Assembly: GCF_018294505.1 (NCBI RefSeq)
Contig: NC_057810.1
Coordinates: 703,339,622 to 703,403,621 of the forward strand
DNA: 64,000 nt
Source: Triticum aestivum
Lineage: Eukaryota; Streptophyta; Magnoliopsida; Poales; Poaceae
Direction of reading: 5' to 3'
Each line of letters opens with the position of its first letter. Positions within the stretch are counted from its first letter, which is position 1. Positions 21,329-31,465 of the stretch are shown piece by piece. The position numbers and the translations under genes were made by a program. The notes beneath the pieces were generated by a model. That model was not told the DNA's origin, ran no database searches, and saw only the letters and a program-made list of their open reading frames with translations.

Positions 21329-23225
21329 TCATTCTTCCCTAGAAAACATCATTATTTCGTTTTGTTGTTTTTTTTTATTTTCTTTCTTCTTAAAGGGTTT
21401 CAATCTTCCCTAGAAAATTTCATTATTTTGTGTTTGATTTATTTTCTTTCTTTTTAAATGGTTTTATTCTCCCCTCGAAAAGTTTATTATTTTATTTCAG
21501 TTTAATTTTAATTGTATTTCATTTTCTTTCTTTAACAGTAATACATTTATTTTTTGCATATTATAACAAAGCACAATTTTTGTGTAAATTGCGTGCAAAT
21601 ATTGTCATTACTTGTTTTTTATTGCCTTTCTTCTTAAAGGGTACTGCCAACGTTCAATTTTTTATTTTCTTTTTTCTTCAAGGGTAATATTAAATGCCAG
21701 TGATTCATTTTAGCTTAGAAGGCTTCATTATTATGATTTTTTTTGTTTCTATTTTTCTTTTTCTTCTTTAAGGGCATTGTCAACTCCACTAATTCATTTC
21801 TTCTAAGAAAACATCTTTTTTGTAAAAGTTCCACTAACACATGTTTATTCTTGCATATTATAAAAAACATAATTTCTGTATATATTGTGTGCAAGTTTTA
21901 TCATTATTCATTTTGTTTCTGAGGGGGTGGTGGTGGTGGGGTCGGTTGATGGTGTAGGGGTGGAACTTGCTTGAGGTTAGGCACAAGGCTAACATGTCTA
22001 TTTTCATTTTACTCCGAACATGCATGCATGCAAGATTGCCTCTGACTAGCCGTATGCATGGCTACATGCGGTGCCATGCCTTCATGCCTGTATACGCTGC
22101 AACTTTTTTTATCTTTTCTTTTTCTGCATGTTAGTTTTTCTATGCGCGCGCGTGTGTTGTGTGTCGTGCATATGTGTGAGATTGGGATGTACCATTGATA
22201 CTAGATATGGTTCAGATTATTTATTGACATTTGTGTGTGTTTTTTATTTTTCTTTTTATTTATTTTTTGGTCGGGTTGTTTTTATTTGAATGTATAGACA
22301 CAAGTATTACACAAATGAATGTAAACTATAATAAATTGTGAAAAATCATCATTCTTATTTAGTTTTAATTTTTAGTTTTTGGTTTATTGTCTTTCTTCTT
22401 TAATTCTTTCTAGAAAATTTTCTTTTGGCGAAAATTTCACTATTATAAGCTTATTCTTGCATATTACGAAAAGTGCAATTTATGTGCAATTGTTTTCATT
22501 TTCTTTCTTCCGGAAGGGCAATAACAGTGCCACTAATTCATTCTTCCTTAGAAAAACATCATTATTTTGATTTTGTTTTACTTTTCATTTTATTTTATTT
22601 ATTCTTTAAGGGTAATACAGAGCCATTAATCTATTTCTTCGGAGGAAACTTCCTTTTCATGGAAATTGCACCATTATACACTTAAATTCGTACATATTAT
22701 AAAACACGCAATTTTTGTATAAATTTTGTGCAAATTTTGTCATTACTTTTTCTTTTCTTTTTTCTTCTTAAATGGTAATACCAATGTCAGTAATTCATTC
22801 TTCCTTGGAAAACTTTATTATTTTACTTTATTTATTACTATTTCTATAAGGGCAATACCAAAGCCACTAATTCATTTTCTATTAGAAAACCTTTTTTTAA
22901 AAAATTACACTATTATGTGCTTATTCTTGCATATTTAAGAAGTGCAATTTCTTTGTAAATTGTGTGCAAATTTTGGTTTAGTTTTAGTTCTATTTTATTT
23001 TCTTTCAATTATTATATGTGCTTTCTTGCATATTATAAAAAAGTACAATTTATGTGTAAAATGTATGAAGTTTTTTCACTATTTGTTTTAATTTGCGTCA
23101 GTCAACTAACCCAAATTTAATTTTCTTTCGACTAACATGCATGGGTTGTTACTAGATTGAAATGCATTAGTTTAGCTACCATCGATCGATGGGAGGAAGT
23201 GCATGTGCGTACAGATACTTAAAGT

Positions 23226-24490
23226 GATGTACGATACTTTTTTGCAGCTAGTCATGTACAGTACGTGAAATGCATCCATGCATGTGTTTGAATGCTCTGT
23301 CCTTTGATCCAAAAGAAAAAAAATGAGGAAAAGGAAGGTAACTAGCTAGCAGTGTTGGTTTATCTTAAAAAAACAGGCAGTGTGCTAGTGCAGATACATA
23401 TGTACGGACGTTGTGTACGTGCACTGCTTAACGCTGCGCGTACAAATTCCTCGGAAGCGAATTAATATCGCGTGTGACAGTGGCCAGCCTGCTCGCCTTG
23501 ATGTTTTCACGTGCGATCGAGTTAGAGCAACTCTAGCAGACCCCGCAAAACCCTCGGCCCGCAAAAATCCCAGTGAGTATGTAGGCTCGGCCCAATTTTC
23601 CGGTCAGAACAGAGCCCTCATACTCGCCGGGCCCGCAAATTTTTTTGTCGCAGCCCGCAAACCGCCTTCACCGAGCAGTATAACCGCGGTTTCGCGACCG
23701 TTTTGCGGGTCCAAACCCTATCCCCCCGCCGCCGCGAGCCACCCGATTCCCCTTTCCCCTCTCGCAATTTCTCGCCGCCGGCGATCACCTGCCCCGCCTC
23801 CAGCCGCCATGTGGGGGCGAACGTGGAGCTCCGGCCGCGGCTCCGGCAGCAGATCCGGCCGTGAGCGCGACCCGGAGCGTGAGCGGCGCGTCCGGGCGGA
23901 CGGCGCGAGGAAGCACGGCGCCCGGAGGTGGACCAACCGCGGGATGTCGCGGCCGCCGAGCTTCAACCGCTGCTAGACGGCGGAATACGACCGCCGTAGC
24001 ACGTCATTCTCCTCCGCGAGATCTTCCTACGCCGGATTCTCGTCGTCCTCCGGCGCGGGCTTCCTCCCCGTGAAGAGGGAGTTGTCGGACGACGAGGAGG
24101 AGCCGGAGCCGCCGGCGCCGTTCGCCTTCGTCCCAGTGAAGGAGGAGCCCGAGGAGCCCGCTCCGCTCGGCCGCGGCGGAGTCGTCGGGCCCGTGGACTA
24201 GATCACAGACTTCGACGCCATCGCTGCCGCCATCGCCGAGCGGAGCGTGCGCGAGGAGGCGGAGCGCCGGCGCCACGCCGAGGAGCTCGAAGCCCTCCAG
24301 TGGCAGCAGGCGGTCGCCGCCAACGCCGTCGCCAACGACAAGGCTGAGGAGTGGCGTCGCATCCGCGCGGAGCAAGCGGCCAAGTACATCGACCTGTGCA
24401 GCTCTAGCGAGGAGGATTGAGCGTCGCTCGGCCTTCACGGCGTCGTCCATTTTGCCGCGACCTCGCCGTCGTCAAATCCAACCCCCTTTA
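23226..24490 (+). repeat. Tandem unit 3, truncated
   Basis: Parallels 1-1265 of unit 1 with more substitutions than unit 2. Similarity ends at about 24,490, after caaatccaaccccctt, where unit 1 continues with ctactactacgtatgcg. Confidence 0.88.
23809..24420 (+). pseudogene. Third copy of the unit gene, two nonsense codons
   Basis: Same length and frame as the intact gene at 583 (612 nt from ATG to TGA). TGC GAG ACG has become TGC TAG ACG at 23974-23976, and a TAC codon has become TAG at 24199-24201. The SUMO-consensus stretches and the C-terminal YIDLCSS are still readable. There are no indels, so loss of function was by point change, and this copy is the most diverged of the three. Confidence 0.75.
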
Positions 24491-24718
24491 CTGAAACAGC
24501 TTTTGGTCAGTCGACTGGCCCACTTTAAATTTTCAATCGACTGACCCGTAGTCAGTCCGTTCTAAGACAAACCACTCATAGGAATTTTTAACGTTATATA
24601 TTTCCCCGTTTAGGAAGTAAAAAGAAATTACATATTTTTATTTTTATTGCACACAGAATAGACAATCATGTATTCTAGAAACCTTGGCCAACCATCTGCC
24701 ATGATATAATAGAGGCAA
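24491..24718. other. Short non-coding interval between unit 3 and CACTA-2
   Basis: Contains inverted-looking stretches (gtcagtcgactggcc and caatcgactgacccg) but no gene or transposon that I can name. Confidence 0.5.
24716..24718. repeat. CACTA-2 target-site duplication, left (CAA)
   Basis: CAA immediately before the left terminus; repeated at 36013-36015 after the right terminus. Confidence 0.88.
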
Positions 24719-25080
24719 CACTACTAGGAAAAGGCCTACTAATGATGCACCTAATTTGGCCATTAATGACACATTAGTGGTGCGCCATTAGTGCCACGCC
24801 ATTAGTATATTTTACTAATGGCGCACCACTGGTGCGCCATTAGTATCTGGTATACTAATGGCGGACCTCAGATGCGCCATTAGTATATACAACAATGCGC
24901 CATTAGTATGCCTCCCAGGGGGCCATGTATACGCAGGTGCTTTGGCATACTAATGGCGCACAACAACAAGATGCGCCATTAGTAACTTCGGCATACTAAT
25001 GGCGCACTGTTTAATGATGCGCCATTAGTATCCTTTGGCATACTAATGGCCCACTGTGATGTGATGCGCCATTAGTATGA
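24719..25080. repeat. CACTA-2 left subterminal array
   Basis: At least eight copies of TGCGCCATTAGTA or its complement. One pair forms a palindrome with 15-bp arms (24814-24828 and 24830-24844) around a single C. Confidence 0.88.
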
Positions 25081-25847
25081 ATATTAGGTTTTTTTATTTT
25101 TTTATTTTCTGTTTTTTGCACAGGTTACAAAATGTATAATTGGACAAAATATAGACAGCACACATCAACAACAGATTCATCGAATACAATAGAAGATTAG
25201 TCTCTGAATACAATTCTTCATATTAGTCTCCGAATACAATTCATCATATTAGTCTCCGAATTGAAAAGACCGAACAAAGATAGAACATTATATTACAAGT
25301 CTCGAGACCGCGAGTAGCGAGTTTGTCTTCACATCACAAGTCGATATCGATCATCTAAACTACCATCACATAGAAGAGAGCTGCGGTCATCACGATGAGC
25401 ATCATCACGATGAAACTTGTCTTCATCCGGTTCCTCCAACGCTCCCTCCCCTCTCCCGCTAGATAGCGGGTGTAAATAGATTCGGCCTCGGCCCTAGTGG
25501 TGTACCCTTTGTAACTGTTACCGCTGGATCAGTGAACCTGTCTCCGACACTCCTCCTAGTCGTCATAGACTCCGGGAACCTTACCCTTGTACACGACATA
25601 CGACGGCATCGCTATGCACTAGCCAAACAAAACGTTAGTACCAATTCACAGACAATACATAAGCAATATATAAGTATGCAACAGAACGATCGGAAGAGAA
25701 AAGCAAGACATTAATAGCATCGATTACATCTAAGTTGAACGACTCTCGAAACCAAAGAGACATACTACAAGTTCATTAAAGTTTAATTACAACATGAGCC
25801 AATCGATGTTTCAGAACTAGACACAGCATCACTTCTTTCGACTCGAC

Positions 25848-27458
25848 TCAAGGGACCGGAGCATGGATGAAGCCGCCGTCTATCGTGGGAGTCATGAAAT
25901 AACGGGCGTTGTCAGCCTGCATTTGTAGCATTGTGTCGATGTCACTGTTGGACGGTTGATTTCTGAGGTAGAACTGCCCCGAGGTACGAAGGACATCTTG
26001 ATGGATGATTTCCGCAAACTCCGACTGGATGCGAAAGAATTCTTGTCTGATGTCCGCGTCCTGGATTGCCGACACGCTCGTGGCCCAATCTTTGAGTTTA
26101 CTCGGTAGCAGAAGTTGATGATGGTCCCGTACGATCGCCCGCATGTGATGGATGGCGTAGTAGGCACCCTTCTGACCGCCAGGCGGCTGCTTGACGCAGC
26201 AGAACGTCGTATTGTGGGAGAACACGTGCTTGCCATACTTACGAATAGGCCTGGTAAAGGTGCCTCCAGATTTGGCGTAGCCGGGGAGAACATCATCAAG
26301 AACCTTCTTGACATTTGTGTAGTCTACGTTCGACTGACGGTCCGGGTCGAAATACGTGGCCATGGAATATTTGGGGCTTAGGAGGATGAGCGTGCAATGT
26401 GTGTCACTGCAGAAAACACGGAATGTTAAAAGAAAAACAATCGAAATCTAAGAATTCATATGTTACGGGCCGGTTGAGGGGAGGACTTACTCGGGAAAGT
26501 AAGGCACGAGGAAGTTATCCTTATCTTGGTTTGCCAGAATGACGCCTTCGAGGTAAGAACTCGTGACTTGCCGGTCCCCAGCACTGTCCTTCTTGTACCG
26601 GGCCCTGACAAAGTTCCTGGTCTGCTTGTCACCGTATTTATCAAAGAGGGGCGGTAGGCCTTGCTCGGCACGGTCCGCCTCCTCCTTGTCCCATATAGGC
26701 TCCGCCACTCTGTAATCGCCAGGACCGAGTGTGTGTTCCCCTAAGTTCAGCTCCCGCATTTCTTTCCCCCACTGACTTGATTGGGAGTTTGCGGTGCTCG
26801 AGCAATTGATCTTGAAGTCGTTGTAGTCATCTTTGGTGATCGAAGGATTTTTTTCCTTGATCTTCTCATAACTCTCACCTTTCTCAATCATTCTCTTCAC
26901 ATTGCTTTTCCAAGTAGACAGGGCCTTGCTCATCTTCGTGAGGGCAACATTGTTCACTTTATTCCCTTTGAGACTTGTGTTTTCAAATTCAGCGGGGAAC
27001 TTGTATCGTTCGTGCAGCTTCGTGAAGAGGAGGTTGCGCAAATTCCCTCGGTCAGGATGCCTCAGGTTCTCGGTGTTGATCGAGACGGTGCTCCGGAGAA
27101 TGCACCCGAGCTGAAGCGAGTACCCCTTGACTATTCATTCGGGCGCCGTTGGATTCCCGTCGGAGTCCACTTCAGTAACTTGCTCCTTGAGGGTGCGGAG
27201 CACGGTCGGGCGCCGGTCCTTCCGTTGCCTCTTCGGTTGGCTGCCATCTGTGCGTGCGCCGCCATCATCAGTGGTGGCATCCTCGGCGGCACCATCAGTG
27301 GTGGCATCAGTGGGGTCATCCTCGGCGGTACCATCAGTGGTCTCAGGATCGGTGGGGAAGGCGGCGTCCTCATACAAGTGAGGTTGTTCCTCCATCTCCT
27401 GGGACAGCTCCCAGAATGCCTTGCCGCCCGAACCCCCGGCCTCATCGTTGTTGGCCAT
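25848..27458 (-). pseudogene. Second CACTA-2 gene: Transposase_24-like with Ulp1-like C terminus, one nonsense codon
   Basis: Minus strand; ATG at 27,458 (MANNDEAGGSGG). Exon 1 runs to 26,491, then an 84-bp intron (donor GTAAGT, acceptor TTTTCTGCAG), then exon 2 from 26,406 to the TGA at 25,848. The N terminus is acidic with Thr/Asp repeats. A conserved middle (GCILRSTVSINTENLRHPD, LHERYKFPAEF, TARYxKD-type segment) resembles Transposase_24 partners of TNP2. Exon 2 has the layout of a Ulp1-like protease: His in DTHCTLILLSPKYS, Asp in TYFDPDR and the region CVKQPPGGQKGAYYAIHHMR, but the nucleophile Cys position is Gly. It may therefore be a structural relic rather than an active protease. One TGA at 27135-27137 interrupts the frame; sequence continues in frame on both sides. 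Region 25,081-25,847 is its 3' flank with no gene seen. Confidence 0.72.
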
Positions 27459-27527
27459 GTTTCTCTCTAAATAGGAACAAAGTTTGGTCAAAAAGTTGGT
27501 TATTATCAAGGAACAAGATCATGGTCT

Positions 27528-27624
27528 CATCATTTAGGGTTTGTCGACACCGAGGCATCCTAAAAGCTAAGCTTTTATCATTGAGGGTTTTCCGACGCCG
27601 AGGCACCCTAAAAGCCTAAGCTTT
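27528..27624. repeat. Direct repeat, two ~48-bp copies, upstream of the second CACTA-2 gene
   Basis: catcatttagggtttgtcga and its partner tatcattgagggttttccga each continue with caccgaggca(t/c)cctaaaag. They lie 70-165 bp 5' of the gene start, so they may be part of its promoter or leader. From 27,625 to 28,072 the DNA is CACTA-type spacer. Confidence 0.6.
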
Positions 27625-28072
27625 CATCATTAGTCACAAGTACCCCGGCCCATGCATTAGTCACAAGTACCCCATATGTCCTATTTTTAGCAAAGTTATG
27701 CTAAAATTCACGGAAAATTTCAGCATGACCTTTGCTGAAAATAGGACATATGGAGTACCCGAATTTGCTGGAACGGAAGCTAATCGACATTCCAGCAAAC
27801 TCAAGGGCCTCTCGGGTGGACAAGGCAAAAAAGGCCTCCATCACAACATGGAAAATACATTGGCATGTGAAGAGGTGAAACAATATATGCATCTCCAAGC
27901 AGTATCATTCAACATTTTGGACAAACCACTACAAGCAATACTGGATCAGATGCAAGAAGAATGTGAGAAAATGCAGACAAATACTAACAGATTGAGGTGT
28001 TTAACTTGTGGTGCTCTCTGTGCTATTAACATTTCAAGTCAAAACCTTTTCTGGTTAGTAAGTGTTTCTTGA

Positions 28073-29740
28073 GCATATGTATGTAGTAAGTGTTTCTGCT
28101 CTCAGTGTTTCAAAACACATATTTTAGCTACCTAGTACCAGTGCTATTACCCAGCAGTTAATTAGCTTTTGCTTTTGCTTTTCAGTGCTAAATTCTAGCT
28201 AGTACCAGCAAATTAACATCTAGCAGCAATCATTTTCAAATATATATACACTGGACATTTTAATATTAGCCTAAGGAAAAATGAATAGTTAGGTTAATTA
28301 CCCACTGTTAGTTATTCAGTCTGATGCTTTGTTCTACACTTTGATGCAAATTAGTATATAGAAGAAGCTATTTACTAGCAGTACCATATATAAAAGACAT
28401 TCAGTCTGATGCTATTTACTAGCAGTACTAGCAGTTTTTTTCTTCTTCAATAACTGTATTGTCCATCTAACTGTATTGGCCATATATAAAACACATTCAG
28501 TCTGATGCTATTTACTAGCAGTAGTAGCAGTTTTTCTTCTTCTTCATTAACTGTACTAGCAGTTTTTTTTCTTCTTCATTAACTGTATTAGCTATTTACT
28601 AGCAGTACTAGCACTTGGATCATATGCTAACGCTACATTGATACATCATCATGCTGGGTAATATTAAACCCAAGCAACTTTATAATCAACCCAAGATACA
28701 TCAACTACTGCACTGTCCTGCCTAATAAAAACAGTCATGCCAGCATATAGTATATAAATCTGAATTTGTGTTTACAAGAAGAGTGCCCATTGCAATGTAA
28801 ACCTGAGAACACAACTCACCTCAAGTGCAGGATATAGCAGACACCTACTTCTTCAGTCAAGTGCAGTAAAAGACCGTTTGCAGAACCTGTTTAGTCAGAG
28901 TTGAACATTAGAATCCATACTATGCTCTACTATGCTTGTAAAGGAACACCTGCTAGCTAGCTGCTGTCGAGTTGCCAGCATTCGTCGTCAGTGAAAAAAA
29001 ATGAAGAAGAAAAAAGGCATGCATGCACTGGTTTGCCAAAACAGAGCACTTTAGTCCTCTGTTTTTGCTAACTGCTACACATACCCCCAAGTGAACCACC
29101 ACAACATCTAAAAGCTAACAATTGTTTTTGCTTATATAATCAGACTTTTTGCGCTAAAAAAACCATAGAACAACTGCTCCAAATTTCTAAATAAACTGCC
29201 ATTTCATTTTATTCAATAATGAACTGTACTCTTTATGGGTTTTTTAGTTAAATGCAGAAAATCCAAAGTTAATTCCGCCGGGCTTTTCTATGTTTTTTAT
29301 ACATAACTGCTAAAACCCTAGGAGTTAACTTCTCGGCGAGCTTTCAAGAAACAAAGAAGGACAGTATTTCTCCTGGCTTTTACAAGCCATATCTGGCAGA
29401 AGTGACTATGCTTGACATCACCTCCCAGCTCAAGGTTGTGCAGGTGCAACCTTGGTTGGTTTAATAAGTAAAATATTGAAATGTCATCAGTTTCTTAACA
29501 TAAATTATGTGTTGTCACAGTGATTAAAAACAAGAATGACAAGTTAGTTTGGTTTATTGGTTTTGAACCTAAGGAAGACCAACATCCATATTAATCTACA
29601 GACAAGAAAAAGACACTAGTTTGCTGGAGATGACAAATTTTGGGTTGAATTGGTTGACCACATTTTACTTGTGTAAAAGAAAAAATCACCATTTGGCATG
29701 TAGGCATATAGTTAACGAATCCAGTGATTTGTAGGAAGAA
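28073..29740. other. Non-coding CACTA-2 interior
   Basis: AT-rich DNA with a recurrent phrase (cagtctgatgctatttacta plus gcagtactagcag) at about 28,380, 28,500 and 28,590. No convincing reading frame. The part nearest 29,816 is probably intron of the captured gene described next. Confidence 0.5.
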
Positions 29741-29816
29741 TAGCAAGTGAAAGAAGATTGATTACATTTTAAAATCATAATCAGAACAAAAAGAATGGGG
29801 AAAGGGGAAGACAGAC

Positions 29817-30180
29817 CTGACGGGATCTGGCGAGGGTGCGCCGAAGTTGATGCGGGCGGCGAGGGCGAGGAAGGCGCGGGCCTCGGCGTCGGTGCGGTAC
29901 AGCGACCCGTTGAGGGGCCGGAGCTCGAGGGTCGAGATGAAGGGCTGGCCGGTGGTGGCGTTGGAGAGGCAGACGGAGACGGTGGAGGACTGGGCCAGCA
30001 CGATGGCCTCCCTTGTGACGACGGGGGACCAGCGGGTGGCACCGAGGTAGAGGTCGAACTCCGGGAAGGCGTCGTCGCCATCGAATCCGGTGTAGAGGAA
30101 GGTGGCGCGGACGAGGTAGCGCGCGTGGGTGGCGACGGGGAGCGCGTAGCAGTGCTTGGCACCGTCGGACAGGAAGGCGC
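29817..30180 (-). pseudogene. Captured exon of a malectin-like receptor kinase gene
   Basis: On the minus strand about 120 codons read without interruption as a malectin-like extracellular domain: AFLSDGAKHCYALPV, then ARYLVRATFLYTGFDG, FPEFDLYLGATRW, SSTVSVCLSNATTGQPFIS, TLELRPLNGSLY and RINFGAPSPDPVR. In plants this domain forms the ectodomain of LRR-type and CrRLK-type receptor kinases at the plasma membrane and senses ligands or cell-wall sugars. The frame ends at CAG followed by GTCTGT, a good donor, then AT-rich intron-like DNA, so genomic DNA rather than cDNA was copied. No signal peptide, LRR, membrane segment or kinase is present. It is a fragment carried by the transposon and cannot act as a receptor. 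The 5' border, in a GC-rich repeat near 30,180, is approximate. Confidence 0.85.
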
Positions 30181-30297
30181 CGAGGCGTCGAGGCGGCGTC
30201 GAGGCGGCGGGGCAGCGGCGACGGGAGAGGAGAGGGGAAGGGGATCGAGGGTGAGGGCGAGGGAGAGAGAGGGGATAGGTTTGGGCCAGGGCGGCAC

Positions 30298-30385
30298 AAT
30301 ACTAATGGCGCACCACCCCTCGGTGCGCCATAAGTACATCCATACTAATGGCGCACCCCACCCTGGTGCGCCATTAGTATTTTTT
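30298..30385. repeat. CACTA-2 internal palindrome cluster
   Basis: Two hairpins of the terminal motif (ACTAATGGCGCACC paired with GGTGCGCCATTAGT) lie in the interior, between TNP2 and the second gene. The position matches the internal cluster of CACTA-1. Confidence 0.82.
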
Positions 30386-30450
30386 TTGATTTCTGCTTGA
30401 GCCAACAGGTTATCTTCCACCTGACCTGATCCACATCAAGTTCCCTCTAC

Positions 30451-30524
30451 TAGCTCGACTGGTCAGCAGCCAGTTCTCACACCAGGAGGTCATGGGTTCG
30501 ATTCCTAGGCTCCACAATTTTTTT
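30451..30524 (+). other. tRNA-like Pol III promoter relic (A box, B box, T-run)
   Basis: TAGCTCGACTGG resembles an A box. GGTTCGATTCC at 30495-30505 is a perfect B box, 44 bases on, the spacing found in tRNA genes. Seven T follow at 30518-30524, a Pol III stop. The acceptor arms do not pair, so this is not a tRNA; a SINE head or tRNA fossil is more likely. Confidence 0.4.
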
Positions 30525-30632
30525 ATGCATTTAAAATGCTGTTTGATACTTATTTGTGTTTAAATATGTTCAAACTTGTTTAAATCATAACAGTAATATT
30601 TTTTTTATAAGACAGTAATAAATTTTTAAAAA

Positions 30633-31233
30633 NNNNNNNNNNNNNNNNNNNNNNNNNNNNNNNNNNNNNNNNNNNNNNNNNNNNNNNNNNNNNNNNNNNN
30701 NNNNNNNNNNNNNNNNNNNNNNNNNNNNNNNNNNNNNNNNNNNNNNNNNNNNNNNNNNNNNNNNNNNNNNNNNNNNNNNNNNNNNNNNNNNNNNNNNNNN
30801 NNNNNNNNNNNNNNNNNNNNNNNNNNNNNNNNNNNNNNNNNNNNNNNNNNNNNNNNNNNNNNNNNNNNNNNNNNNNNNNNNNNNNNNNNNNNNNNNNNNN
30901 NNNNNNNNNNNNNNNNNNNNNNNNNNNNNNNNNNNNNNNNNNNNNNNNNNNNNNNNNNNNNNNNNNNNNNNNNNNNNNNNNNNNNNNNNNNNNNNNNNNN
31001 NNNNNNNNNNNNNNNNNNNNNNNNNNNNNNNNNNNNNNNNNNNNNNNNNNNNNNNNNNNNNNNNNNNNNNNNNNNNNNNNNNNNNNNNNNNNNNNNNNNN
31101 NNNNNNNNNNNNNNNNNNNNNNNNNNNNNNNNNNNNNNNNNNNNNNNNNNNNNNNNNNNNNNNNNNNNNNNNNNNNNNNNNNNNNNNNNNNNNNNNNNNN
31201 NNNNNNNNNNNNNNNNNNNNNNNNNNNNNNNNN
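30633..31233. other. Assembly gap (601 N)
   Basis: Unknown sequence inside CACTA-2 between the internal motif cluster and the 3' end of TNP2. Confidence 0.99.
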
Positions 31234-31465
31234 GTTGAGTAGGGGAATCGAGGGTGCGGGGGGTCGGCGGCAGCGGCCGGTGGACCGGGGGGTGCTCGGC
31301 GGCGAGGGGGACCGGATCTGGCGAGGTGGGATAGCGATCGAGATGGAGGGGGATCGAGATCGAGTGTCCATGAAATTTAAAAATATTCATGATAGTTCAA
31401 AAAGTGCCCATGAAATACAATCGAGAAATGAAGGCTACGATTTAAATAGAATCTATCTTAGCTAG

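Larger units (their letters stand above)
18999..23225 (+). repeat. Tandem unit 2, right part
   Basis: Collinear with 1889-5558 of unit 1, including the T-rich arm, apart from the block at 20757-21328. No supported gene; short frames are low-complexity shadows of T-rich DNA. Confidence 0.88.

Noticed and set aside
29795..30400. 201-aa plus-strand ORF rich in Gly/Glu
   Set aside because: It is the antisense shadow of the malectin-like exon on the minus strand and has no recognisable features.
30451..30516. tRNA gene
   Set aside because: B box and spacing are right, but the acceptor arms do not pair and the anticodon stem is mismatched.
30580..31390. Minus-strand ORFs crossing the 601-N gap
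   Set aside because: Open only because N codons contain no stops.
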